Positions 45,934 through 56,135 of a DNA stretch of 64,000 bases are shown here, piece after piece. Location: assembly GCA_963691815.1 (NCBI GenBank), contig OY829657.1, forward strand, positions 23,254,288 through 23,318,287. Reading direction: 5' to 3'. Each line of letters begins with the position of its first letter. Within the stretch, counting starts at the first letter, position 1. The DNA is from Echiichthys vipera. Its lineage: Eukaryota > Chordata > Actinopteri > Perciformes > Trachinidae. A program made the translations under genes and the position numbers. The notes below the pieces were generated by a model. That model saw only the letters and a list, made by a program, of their open reading frames with translations. It was not told the origin of the DNA and searched no databases.

Positions 45934-48900
45934 GGGCCCGAGCAGCAAAGTGCCAGGAAACCTATAGTTTTTGATGAAATTATTATTATTATTATTCTAC
46001 TGTGCCATGGCATTTTTGAGGGGCTTAGGATGCACGTAGGCTCACAGAAATTAGCACACAGGTCAGAAGTGGCGAAAATTGCAAAGTTCAAAAGTCATTG
46101 TGGTCCATAGCGCCCTCAAACGCACGCCATGGTTGGGATAAAGTGCTTTTGATGTTCATGAAATTTGGTGGGATCATTGCTCTCATCTTAAATAGCACAT
46201 GTACAGACGCACAAAATTACTTGGATTTGATGCCACAATTGGGCTTGGGCATGGCACATCGGCTCTATATCGCCCCCCTAATTACTTTTAGCATTTTTGA
46301 GGTGCTAATCGTGCTCTTAAGTGCACAAAAGTTGCACATGCATCATTAGTGTCTAAACGTAATACCTGATATGGGTCTTGGGCTTGTTTGTGTGCCTCCT
46401 AGAATATTTCAAAGTCACTGCCCCCTTGTTTAAATTTGATGTAGATGTATGAAATTTGGTAGGCAGATGTAAAGTTTGGAGATTAAAAAAAAAGCCTCTT
46501 GGAGCCATACCCTCAGTCCAACAGGAAGTCGGCCAATTTGGAGTTAATGTGAATTTTTTTCGCAAAGTCAAGCCAGTCGGACGTGTTGTACTTAAACAAA
46601 CTCCTCCTGGAGAATTAACTTGAGTGACTTCAAATCTGGTAGGTTGCATCTAAAGACCTTTGTGATGCGAAATTGCGAAGCTTTTGAGGATTCATGGAAC
46701 GCCCTCGATGTGGCGTGGCGGTGAATTTTGCCCAAAACTTAAAAAAGAAAGTTGTAGCAGCTCAACTTCACTTTCTCAAATCTGATCCCAATTTTCACAT
46801 GCTGGATGAGAGTCCCGGCCTGAAGACATCTATATGCGGAAATTGAGTCATAGTCATAGCGCCACCTGCTGACAACAGGAAGTCAGCTTTATGTGTCAAA
46901 CTTGGTCACATTTTGAGGGGCTTGGGATTCTCAAAAACTCACCAAAACTGGCACAAAGGTCGAAAGGGGCAAAAATTGCAAAGTTCTGCAGTAATTGGGC
47001 TTGTGTGCCCCTCTACATACCCCTCGCCCCTCGCACGTGGGGTGCGAGGGCCTGTTCAATAATTTCATTGTTTTCACTTTCTGTTTTAATTTTATTTGCA
47101 CATTCGAAATAAACATTTTTAATCAATAAATCAAAAAACTAATTTATCTCCGTCTGCAGCCTTTGTGGTTTCAGTGTGAGGTGGCGTTTCACCAGTACCT
47201 TTCCAGTGCACTGTAGGCTCCTGTGGCCGAACCGGGGTTGATGTAGAACTTGTTTTCGTTCTCGAACGCTTCGAACTTGTGCGTGTGCCCGGAGATGAGG
47301 ATGTCGACGTCCAGCTGTCTCTGGAGCAGCGCCAGACTGGCCATGTCGCCCCACGGGATCACCTGGTGGCCGTGGATGAGACCGATCTTAAACTGTCCCA
47401 CTGTCACCACCTTCTGCTCCGGGTAGTTCAGATTCTGAGAGCAAGTAAAGACAGGGAAAAAAAAATTGTTGTTTTAGTTTGCTGTTCTCAATCTTAGTGA
47501 TCGACCACTTAAAACCGTGATGTGGAAAGATTTGACCAGGCACACAGGGTTTGTACACCTTTTCCAAGGTCAAATTCAAACACTTTCAAGGTCCATTTTC
47601 AAGGTTTTCCAGCACCTTACAGCTGTGGTAAACTACATGTTTCTTCCAATAAATACATAGACACAACGAAACATTAAATTCAAGGATTTCAAGGACCTGT
47701 AGAATCCCTGGACACAGAAGAATGCCAGTTCTTTAATGTGACTGTTTCTAAAGATTGTGAACTAGGGAGGTAAAACTCAATTTGCAAGAAGGGAGTAATA
47801 CAATTTCATTACACAGCGATTAGTCTTTACTGCTGCAATTACATATTAAACCACATTAATTATGTCTTTATCACCCCATCTGCACTTCAAAAACTGGAAA
47901 TTCTGTAAAATAAAAATTATTTGGAGAACAAAGTCTACACAGGTCAATCTGGCTTAACGAACATTTCGATTTTGCCTAATTCATCTTAATGTCTCATCAT
48001 TTTATCGTATTGTGGTGTGTGATAAATAACCCTTGCTGTGTTTTCTTTAACCGACCTCGTCAAAGTCTCCTCGGACTATGTGGACGTCTCCGGCGAGAGT
48101 CTTCAGGTAGTCATAGCTCTCCTTGGTGCAGAGGTTGCCCGTGCAGAGAATGTGTTGGATCTTCCCCGGGACCAACAGCTTCTTGAACTTTGCTGGCAGG
48201 GTGTTGCACCGGTGAGGGATGTGCAGGTCACCTAACACCAGGACCAACTGACAGTATCACACACAGACAGGTTAGTCACTCACCAATGAGGGAAAGTTCA
48301 GGCTGTGAGAAGTGGCTGCTAAACAGTGAAAAAAGAAAGTGGGCCGAGGATAGAGCTCTGTGGGATGCCACAGGTCTGGATCCACCAGAACCATTGTCCT
48401 CCCCAGTTAGTTATTATCAAGTTGCCTTGTATCTTGTTTAAAACCATCAAAAATGTCCAGTTTAATGTTAATGCAGCCAATCAAAATAATTAGTAATATT
48501 CAGTACACTGGATAAACAAGCTTAAAGTGTAACTCGGGCGAAATTGGACCCCACAGTCTTTTTCAGCATGAACATACATTAAATCAGTCATCGAGACTTG
48601 TTTTTTGGGTGATCACCGATTGACAGAGAAATCCCGGACAATCGTTAACAGCCAGACATGGCTAACCCTGAGTAGCTTGGGGCGGAGCGCCGAACGCATC
48701 CAAACGGCTTTTTTTTAACCACTTATACTGCTCAAAGTAGCACTTAACATCTGCAGTAGCATGATGACAGTCCCTACACATAAAACAAAGCACCAACAAC
48801 GAAGTAAGAGAACCCGGAGTTTATTAAAACATACTGTTTTACAACGCTACAAGCCTTAGCAGCCGGCTCTGTTCGTATTGACAGGCAGCCCAAACAAGTC

Positions 48901-51900
48901 GATTACCGAGTTCAGTTCTAATGAACCTCAATAGAACTGAACTCCAGTGCATTCAGTCATCGACTTGTATGGATGCAGCCGGCAGCTAATGCTTGTAACA
49001 TTGTAAAACAGATTTACTTCTAATTCTAAGAGGTGATCACCCAAAAAACTCTTGATGGCTTATTTGATGTATGTTCATGCTGATCCGGTCCAACTTGGCC
49101 AGAGTTACACTTTATTTCATAAGGCTCAAACTTGTGAATAAGCAATGTTTGCAAGTAACAAGCTTAATTTATTAAGTGTCTGAATTCACAGCTGGATTTC
49201 AGACACTCAATAACAGACATGAGAGGGAGATAATTAAGTTTTTCACACAAGAAGTTAACCAGAATCACACACCAACAAACCTGAAGCTTCAAACTCAAAC
49301 ATTGGAACCCATAAATAACCTTTTAACAGATGGTGGTTGCATGTCACGATTTTGGCAAGAAACAAACGCAACATTTTAAGGTTCGATTTCCACACTATAA
49401 ATCAGTTTAGCTGATAAAACAGTGCATACAGCTGGTGAGCTCTGACACAAACCAGGAGCTGGTGAACAAAAGTTAAATGTATTGTGAAAATGTTAAAGTA
49501 TTTAATTAGTTTGAGCGACTAAATGAATAGTTTCTGCATCAAAAGGTCCTTTCTTTATAAATACATAACAGTAAACGTGGTCCCGATTGGATTGCCTCGC
49601 AAAAGAGCTGCTAAAAGGGTTTACCAATGAGGACAGCTCGTTATTTCTCAAGTGGAAAGCCTCCATTCGCAAGGATTTCCTGTTTTTACATGAGTTTTGC
49701 AAGGATTCCCAAGGAGAGTTTGTGAAACGTGACCTTAAAGCCCACCTGAGTCACAGCAGGTTTATATGCAGGTTCTAAAATGGGAAATCCAACTGTGACT
49801 TATTACTAGACTGTTTTGGTTAAATGAGTAACAAGTAATTTCTTGTTTAGGAGAAAGATCGGTGTAGAGCAGGTGTAATTACAGCATCAGAGCCTGACGG
49901 GCACCAGATCCCCGCACTAGTTAGCCCTCCACAGCTGTGCAAACCCAACCCCGTGTTAGCGTGGCAGGCAGAAGGTTGAGCAGAAAACAGGGATCCAACA
50001 CAGAGCGAGAGCACTTACCCGGTGACCGGCCTGGTTGATTGGAGGAGGAGGAGAGTGGGTGAGATAGGTGAGGAAGACAGGATGTGCATGGAAAAAATGA
50101 GACGAGGCATAATAAAACAAAAACAAACATAAAGACAAGAAAGAGTTGGGACAAGAGGGGGAAAAACTAAAATTAGAAATTAAAAAGTGAATGGATTAAG
50201 TAGACAGAAATTAATCATTCAAAAACAAATAAGAAAAGTTAAAGGACAATGTGCTTGAATCGACTGTTAATGGTTGATGGTTAGTGATGATGATGAAGCA
50301 CGTGTGGTTGCAAAATCATGTGGGGAAGCAAATCAAAGTGCTGAATTATATTATACTCAGTGGTGGACTGTGTTTCTATTTTCTGCTCCACTACGTCTCC
50401 AAATGTACTTTTTACTGCACTATATTTATACCTGACAGCTCAAGTTACTTTACAGATGACGTTTTTTGTGAAAAACTGAAGGATGAAGTGTTGCTTTAGG
50501 TGATTAAAACATTTCTCCTCATCCTTCTCAAGCTAAATAAAGTCTTTAAAAAGTGTCTTGGATCAGCTGGAAAATGCATCGTCACAAAGCTGAAAACATG
50601 AGAAGTTCTTAAAGATGTGGTTCTCCCAGATAAGCAAGTCAAAATGATACAATAATGATTTGATAGTATCGAAAGTATCAAAGCTATTTTAAGCTGTGTT
50701 GTTGTTGTTGTGTTCTCTGTAGCGGCACTGGGTGTTAATAAATACATATATTTATATATCCTATTTTCGTGTCCCATTGATTTTTTTTTCTTTTTGCCGG
50801 AGTGTTGAGTATTTTTTTTATACTAGTACTACTATTACATGTTGGTATCGTTACAACCTTGGTGTGATAGTCACACTAATATGATGATCTTATAGAATAT
50901 GATGCATTGCTGTAGATTAAACTACCAACAGGATATAAAGGAGTTAAAATGAGCCCAACCTGAAACATAAACAGCTGTAAAAATGCCACAGGAATAGTAA
51001 TCATAACAGAGACATCAGATATAAAAAGTGACAGTGACAGGGAACATTTTACTGCACAATCAATACACTTTGCTGGTAATACTTTTACTTTGGTAAAGTA
51101 ATTATAGTTAGGTCGTGAATACAGGACTTTTACTGTAGTGGAGTATTTCTGCAGTGTGATATTAGTAGTTTTACTTCAGTTAATAAGTATTCTTCCACCA
51201 CTGCTTGTAATCAACCAACCGCATAGATTTCAATTGCACCTAAACAAGTTGTTTTTACAGAAACCTCGCTCCAAGTCTACAGCCTGACTTTATAATTCCA
51301 GATAAGACAAATTTGATTTAAATTTATTTTAAACATGTAAAAAAGAAAACCGAAAAGGTCAGACAGAAAAAAATAATATTAAAATAATATTACACTACTA
51401 AAGGCATAGAGATACATCAATAAATACTTGTTTTTTTTTCTTTTTTGTCTGAAATGGAGTGCGAAGAGATATACACTAATTGAATCCCATCCCTTCTCCA
51501 TAATCCATTGCTAGTTTGTTAACAGTTTTCTGTCATATATGTATTTTTATTTCTTTATTTTTTTCGAGACTCGAGAAAAATCTTACAAATTACAATGTGT
51601 TCCTTATATTTTCCTATCAAACATATACATTATAATGTCTTACATATTTATTTAATTGAATAAAAAAACATAAACACATTGATATATTTTAGTGTTCAAA
51701 ATAAATATTCATTCAGAATTTAAAATGAATAATAAGTACATCAAATAGAGTGGAGAAAAAGCTTAATTAAGAAAGACTAAAGAATTTAAATAAACAAACA
51801 ATGATAATCAAACAAGGCAAAATGAATGAATAAGGTGTAACTGTAAAAGCAGAGGCTGTTTAGCCTTCAGAAACCACCCACAGTGACAGTTTCTGGTGGT

Positions 51901-52345
51901 AAACAGTAGTCCTGCTGCACAGGAAAAGTGTCTCATCAGATAAAGTAGATGTTAGCCTGTTAGCACAGCTGGAGCTAACTGATACACGAAAAAGTAAAAT
52001 GTGTCGTGAAACCAATTCAACAGACAACACCAATGGTCGGTGGGCAAACATGACAAAGTGAGAGACCACCGTGCACATGGAAACAGGGACTTTAGGAGCG
52101 CTTGCAGCTTGTTGCAGTGGGTTTTTGGGGGGTTGACTGAACTGATCAGCTGTCATGTGATCGCTGCTCCATCTCGGACTGAAGCTTCATTAAAACAAAA
52201 TACTGAATTTGAGACTTGTTTGGGCGCTTTAAGAACTCGAAGTCGCCCTCCTTACTTCCACAGCGAGTCTTAGAAAAGGTCGCGGTCGAACCGCGGGCTG
52301 TAAATGCGTTAAATTGTGGCCTTTTCGCCATTTCGTACTCACCAT
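44859..52345 (-). CDS. vps29: VPS29 retromer complex subunit, 182 aa (186 with microexon)
   Basis: VPS29 is a core subunit of retromer and binds VPS35 on endosomes, where the complex recycles cargo to the Golgi or plasma membrane. It has a metallophosphoesterase fold. Exons in transcript order: 52345-52343 (only the ATG is coding), an optional 12-nt microexon 50030-50019 (AGHR), 48247-48056, 47434-47199, 44976-44859. The model gives 182 aa, the same length as human. Visible motifs are GDLHIPHR, CTGNLC, RGDFDE, LIHGHQVIPWGD and SGHTHKFEAF, ending IEYKKS. In active phosphoesterases the block equivalent to GDFDE carries a catalytic His; here it is Phe, as in other VPS29 proteins, which are considered non-catalytic. 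The donor after exon 3 (GAG followed by gtcggt) is weak. The large introns are full of mobile elements. Confidence 0.97.
45190..45660. repeat. Teleost 'AAGTACTTTTAC' repeat copy
   Basis: 'ctggaagaagtacttttacg' to 'tttattccaccactgag' has the composition and end sequences of the family seen complete at 50357-51206. A short 'gatgcaaaaccaccacaaaa' piece lies at 45492. Confidence 0.5.
45905..47060. mobile_element. Large teleost repeat ('gggcccgagcagc' type) in VPS29 intron
   Basis: After an (ATT)n run, 'agggcccgagcagcaaagtg' starts a long non-coding repeat with recurring 'catttttgaggggctt' and 'tggcgaaaattgcaaag' blocks, ending 'ggggtgcgagggcctgttc'. It resembles a very common teleost repeat. There is no functional ORF. 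Confidence 0.6.
48523..49114. mobile_element. MITE-like element, 592 bp
   Basis: Ends are inverted repeats ('taaagtgtaactcgggcgaa' on the left; 'taaagtgtaactctggccaa' on reverse complement of the right), with a second inverted pair inside ('gggtgatcacc' type). It lies in the VPS29 intron and is related to the fold-back element at 40191-40790. It has no transposase. Confidence 0.75.
49115..50018 (-). other. VPS29 intron, no feature recognised
   Basis: Intronic DNA between the MITE and the microexon. Only short ORFs are present and no repeat family was recognised. Confidence 0.5.
50019..50030 (-). other. vps29: 12-nt VPS29 microexon (AGHR)
   Basis: On the minus strand, a pyrimidine-rich tract ending 'ccaatcaaccag' is followed by GCCGGTCACCGG and the consensus donor gtaagt. 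The 12 nt encode Ala-Gly-His-Arg and, inserted after the exon-1 ATG, give MAGHRLVLVLGDLH. From memory this is the known alternative N-terminus of mammalian VPS29. Splice sites on both sides are strong, so inclusion as an alternative exon is likely. Confidence 0.85.
50357..51206. mobile_element. Complete teleost MITE-like repeat with 'cagtggtgga' ends
   Basis: It starts 'cagtggtggact' and ends 'tattcttccaccactg', which are inverted. Inside are 'actttttactgcactatatt', 'gacagctcaagttacttt' and 'tttactgtagtggagtattt', typical of a common fish family. It lies in the VPS29 intron. Confidence 0.6.
51207..52336 (-). other. Remaining VPS29 intron 1, no feature recognised
   Basis: AT-rich intronic DNA. 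The minus-strand ORF over 52146-52418 overlaps the first-exon donor and is not supported as a gene. Confidence 0.45.
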
Positions 52346-52414
52346 CTTCTATTTTGCTGTTTCTGCGAGTCAAGTTGAGGAAGCGCCTACGCACGTTAAG
52401 CGTCAAGCCGTCAG

Positions 52415-52419
52415 CCAAT
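52415..52419 (-). promoter_or_regulatory. CCAAT box (inverted) upstream of VPS29
   Basis: CCAAT on the plus strand (ATTGG in gene orientation) sits 70 bp upstream of the VPS29 ATG, in a CpG-containing, TATA-less region. It is plausible as a core NF-Y site. Confidence 0.35.
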
Positions 52420-52796
52420 GAGGGAAGAGAACGTCAGCGTATGCGTCAAACTAGATGATATGACTTCCTTTTGTCCTTTCAAAATAAAACGAGTGACATT
52501 TCATTTGTTCATAACCTTTGGCTTGTAAATGTATGCATATAGCATTGGCAAGAATAATCAATAGATTTATGATATCAAAACCAAAAAGTGTTACAGTTAT
52601 ACCCCTAGCTTAAGCTGTCAAAAAACGTAGAGTAAAAATGAATATACTGGGTTACGAAAATACAGTCTATGGTTCCAAATGTAGTGCAGTAGAAGTTTAA
52701 CAGTGTGTTTTAGTAAAAAAGCTTGAAAATCTGCCAAAAGAATAATCTAACAGAAAAACAAACACATAAAATGTAAATGGGAAGCGGTTTTAACAT

Positions 52797-53476
52797 GTAA
52801 TTACACTCCTATCTCTAATTACATTTAAGATATTCATAATAGCATTATGCACCTATCCACCTAAAATAACATTTGTACTAGTCAGAATAATCATTTAAGA
52901 TGTGCACAACATCATTCTTACTAGTACAAATGACGTCACCTTTGCTCTCCCCGTGTGTTAGGCTTTGAATTCTAGATATCCACAATTATATTTTAGATAG
53001 CTAGAATTGACTTTCTTTATATCTGTAATGTTATTCTTACTAAGGAATAACTCCCATTTCAGATATCTACTATCCAGTTGTTACTAGTCTTCATTTTAAT
53101 TTCAGATTCCCCAAATGAAAAACCATTCCAGATATCCATAATGTAGACTATCCAAACAACATTCACACTAGTAAAAATGAAATTACGGATATGAACAACT
53201 GACATTCTCCTACTAAGTATTACATTACAGACATCCAGGGTGTTCTTTCTAGATTTATAATATGTTATTGTGGATAGCTATAATTAAAGCCGGATGCACA
53301 TGAATGGCAAAAGATGATGTTGTGGATATCTGAAATGACAATTGTTTGTAGGAAGAATGTCATTGTGGATATATTAAATCATCATTCTGACTAGTACAAT
53401 ATTCAGTTTTGAGTAGGATCTTTGCTATTATGGAAATCTAAAATGTAATTACAGATAGGAGTGTGATATTAGATGT
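52797..53476. mobile_element. Palindromic repeat element between VPS29 and EIF5
   Basis: Its two ends are inverted copies over about 45 bp ('cactcctatctctaattaca' on the left; 'cactcctatctgtaattaca' on reverse complement of the right). The interior consists of degenerate subrepeats with 'actagt' and 'agatatccataat' motifs on both strands. A fragment of the same family is at 33530-33700. It carries a perfect CRE, TGACGTCA, at 52931-52938. Confidence 0.7.
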
Positions 53477-53526
53477 TATAACTGCTTGCTATAGGAGACT
53501 TTTATTTCTGTAAATGAAAGCTACAA

Positions 53527-53616
53527 CCGGAAGTAGCTACCTTCGTTGCGTCAGCCAGCTCGACGTTACTCCGTAAAGGCGACGAGAGTAGCACTATTTC
53601 TCAGAACATTCGAGAG
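53527..53616 (+). promoter_or_regulatory. eif5: EIF5 promoter region and first non-coding exon
   Basis: CCGGAAGT (53527-53534) is an exact ETS/GABP-type motif of the kind found at housekeeping transcription start sites. About 80 bp on, a consensus donor (GAG then gtaagg) ends a likely first exon at 53616. The start site itself cannot be located from sequence alone. Confidence 0.55.
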
Positions 53617-53998
53617 GTAAGGTGCGAAATGATTCCCCTCATTGTTTTTGTCAGCCTCAACCTGAGTTTGGATTTTAAACAGCCTCGGTCGTAATTACCA
53701 CACAGAGACAATGTAGCTAAAGATAAAACCAGCGTTAAAAGATATTAATCAAAATCATGTATTATCTTCAACCAACCGCCGTCAGTTGGGCCCCGGCTAT
53801 TTCCTGGAGTTCTAATGCTGTTAGCTGTTTATATAACGGAACCAACTGTATTTAGACGCAGCATGTGCCTGTATCACCTTTAGGGTATGGGTTTACTTTT
53901 ATAAACATATATATTTTTGATTATCTGACGGGTGATACACGTGTAATAATAACTTTATAGCCAGTTAGCTGGACGTCGTCACCCGCTCACCCAAGTCA

Positions 53999-54101
53999 GC
54001 GTCACGTTCGTTATCGTATGTGCGTCGCTATTGGCTGAAACCCGAGGCGTCACGTTCTGTATCTCTAACGGGCTTCGCTATTGGTTAAAAAAAAACCCGA
54101 G
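53999..54101 (+). repeat. ~50-bp tandem duplication with two CCAAT boxes in EIF5 intron 1
   Basis: Copy 1 (53999-54046) and copy 2 (54047-54101) both begin GCGTCACGTTC and end with CGCTATTGG, then an A-rich stretch, then CCCGAG. Each holds an inverted CCAAT box. They lie upstream of a second likely 5' UTR exon (about 54341-54571, donor gtaagt), so an alternative promoter is possible. Confidence 0.6.
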
Positions 54102-54549
54102 GGCTCCGCACACACACACATAGAACTGGAGTTACATCCAGGTAACTACTATTATCTAATTCTGCACATAACGGGACCTTTTTAATGATAACCGCGCTGA
54201 CTTTTCAGCCCGTTAAGCTCTTATAATAGTGACGTGGTTTAGTTACCCAACCAGTGAACGGCAACCTGATGATGTTAGCGTTTTTATAGTCCGCAGTTTG
54301 TGTTGTGTGGCTTAACAATACGCCTCTTCTCCCTGAAAGGTTCCCCCCAAACCCCGAGGACTTTCCAGATAAAGCCCCTCTCTCCGCCTCTGAGCCTGGC
54401 GCCTGCACTGTTTGGACGCTTTAGGGTGTTTAACTGTGCATCTTTGAGAGCCGAACAACCATTAAGAAACCCTGCTGCAATCAATACAACACCAGCAGCA
54501 GCCATCGACCACCGTTCACTGCGGCTCTTGGACGATCAGCGTTGTGTTT

Positions 54550-56135
54550 ATGTCTTTGTTTTGCGAAAACGGTAAGTGTTTTTCATGACCTCTTTTCAAT
54601 AATTTGTGTGATGTTGTGGTGTGTGGTTATATTTTCAGCGTTACTATTGTAAAATATGACATGTTTTCTGTGCCACTGTATCAAAATGGCGTCTCCCAGT
54701 CCCCTCACTCGTGTGCATTTGACTGTATGACGCACTCTGCACCAAGCAGCCAGCTAAGCTAACCGTAGTTAGCCTCCTTCTGAAATAGCCTCGACCTCTG
54801 CCCTTCTGAAACGCCTCAGCTCCGGACATCTCTGTGTCACTGTCAACCCGATTGTGAGTCATTTAATGTGGGATCGCTCTGAGGCGGCTCAGTGAACACC
54901 AGTCTAGCGGGTGTAAAGCCGTCAGCAGCGGGAGAGTTGTTTGGCAGCTGCTAGGCCTCCTGTTTCTGACCTAATAACAAGAGAAGGCCTTATGTGACTA
55001 AAGCCAGAGGCCCTCATGTTACACAAAAGGCTGGGACAAAACATTTTTTGGATGTTTATGGCCACAAGAGCACATAGTTTAGTGCCTGAATTTTATTTTT
55101 CACCTTTGGATCAATGTCACGCTCGCTCAGTGTTGGATCACATGGATATTTGCTGGATTTGATGTCTGCAGTATTTTGAGTGCAGAGGCTTTTCATATTT
55201 GTAATCCCTCTGGCAATGTAGGTCAACTTAAACTTGTTTCACAGGAGACTCATTTGTATAAGGTATTCTGCAATAGCCCCCAGCTGTGTCCAGAAGCCTC
55301 TGGACCTATCTGTTGCCATACCTGTGTCATTACTCAGTCTGATCTGGTTTAATGTGGCACTCACGCAAGAATCATGTACCACAGGAGTCTGGTTTTATTT
55401 TTTGGTTTTAGTTGTGGAATGGATTGTCAGCTATTAAGTACAAAACCACTTAGATTACAAAACAAATTATATAGTTGGGCTGTAAACTCTCAGGTAACAA
55501 TAAAAAAAAATCTTTATCATAATTTTCCTCACCCTGAAATTGACCAACTGTCTAGCACAGCATATATTTAGTTTGACATAATGCAAAACTAATCAGCCAT
55601 CAAAATTCAAGATTCATGGATTTCAAACCAGAATAGAAGCTCAACCCAGTGGGATTTCTTGTACTTTTGCTTTAAAAAACAACTTAAAAGAAATCTTGTG
55701 TGTATGGCTCTAAATGCTGGCACAGATTTATGAAGTGCCATATATGCATATCTCAACATATAGCACCGCCACCATTTTCTGCTCAGTCTAGTAGGCTTGC
55801 ATATATGAAGTTACTCTTTATTAAATTGAATATTCATTGCTTATTGTCGCTCTTCTGTTTCAGAGCTGTTGCGCAGCCGTTGGAACCTGTGTGGTGGAAA
55901 TCTAGCCTTCAAGCAAGGAGCTTGCGGCCACAGCGGCACAGCGTTTTTCATGTCAGAGACAGAGCGCGCTTGCAGTCGTTTATGTCATCCCCTCTTTTCC
56001 AGACAGAAGATCCCAAAAAATCCCCAACCAAGATCCTTTTATCTTACTGATAGTGCTAACATCCAGCCAAAATGTCTGTCAACGTCAACCGCAGCGTGTC
56101 AGACCAGTTCTATCGCTACAAGATGCCCCGTCTGA
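54550..56135 (+). other. eif5: EIF5 upstream ORFs with weak start contexts
   Basis: If the 5' UTR exon ending at 54571 splices to the acceptor before 55864, the ATG at 54550 opens a 97-codon uORF that is in frame with another ATG at 55950. It terminates at 56135, beyond the main start at 56072, in a different frame. A second, separate uORF runs 55982-56050 (22 codons). All three upstream ATGs have T at -3 and T at +4, which is poor context. The main ATG has A at -3. eIF5 is known to regulate its own translation through poor-context uORFs. Confidence 0.65.

Noticed and set aside
45894..46649. Several ORFs of 65-98 codons on both strands
   Set aside because: They lie within the large teleost repeat in a VPS29 intron and have no conserved motif.
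52146..52418. 90-codon minus-strand ORF starting MADGLTLNVRRRFL
   Set aside because: It reads through the VPS29 exon-1 donor in another frame. The ATG at 52345 with the adjacent gtgagt explains the locus better.
55700..56050. 116-codon ORF upstream of EIF5 as a separate gene
   Set aside because: Its first half lies in an intron. Only the 22-codon part from 55982 is in the EIF5 leader, where it is treated as a uORF.
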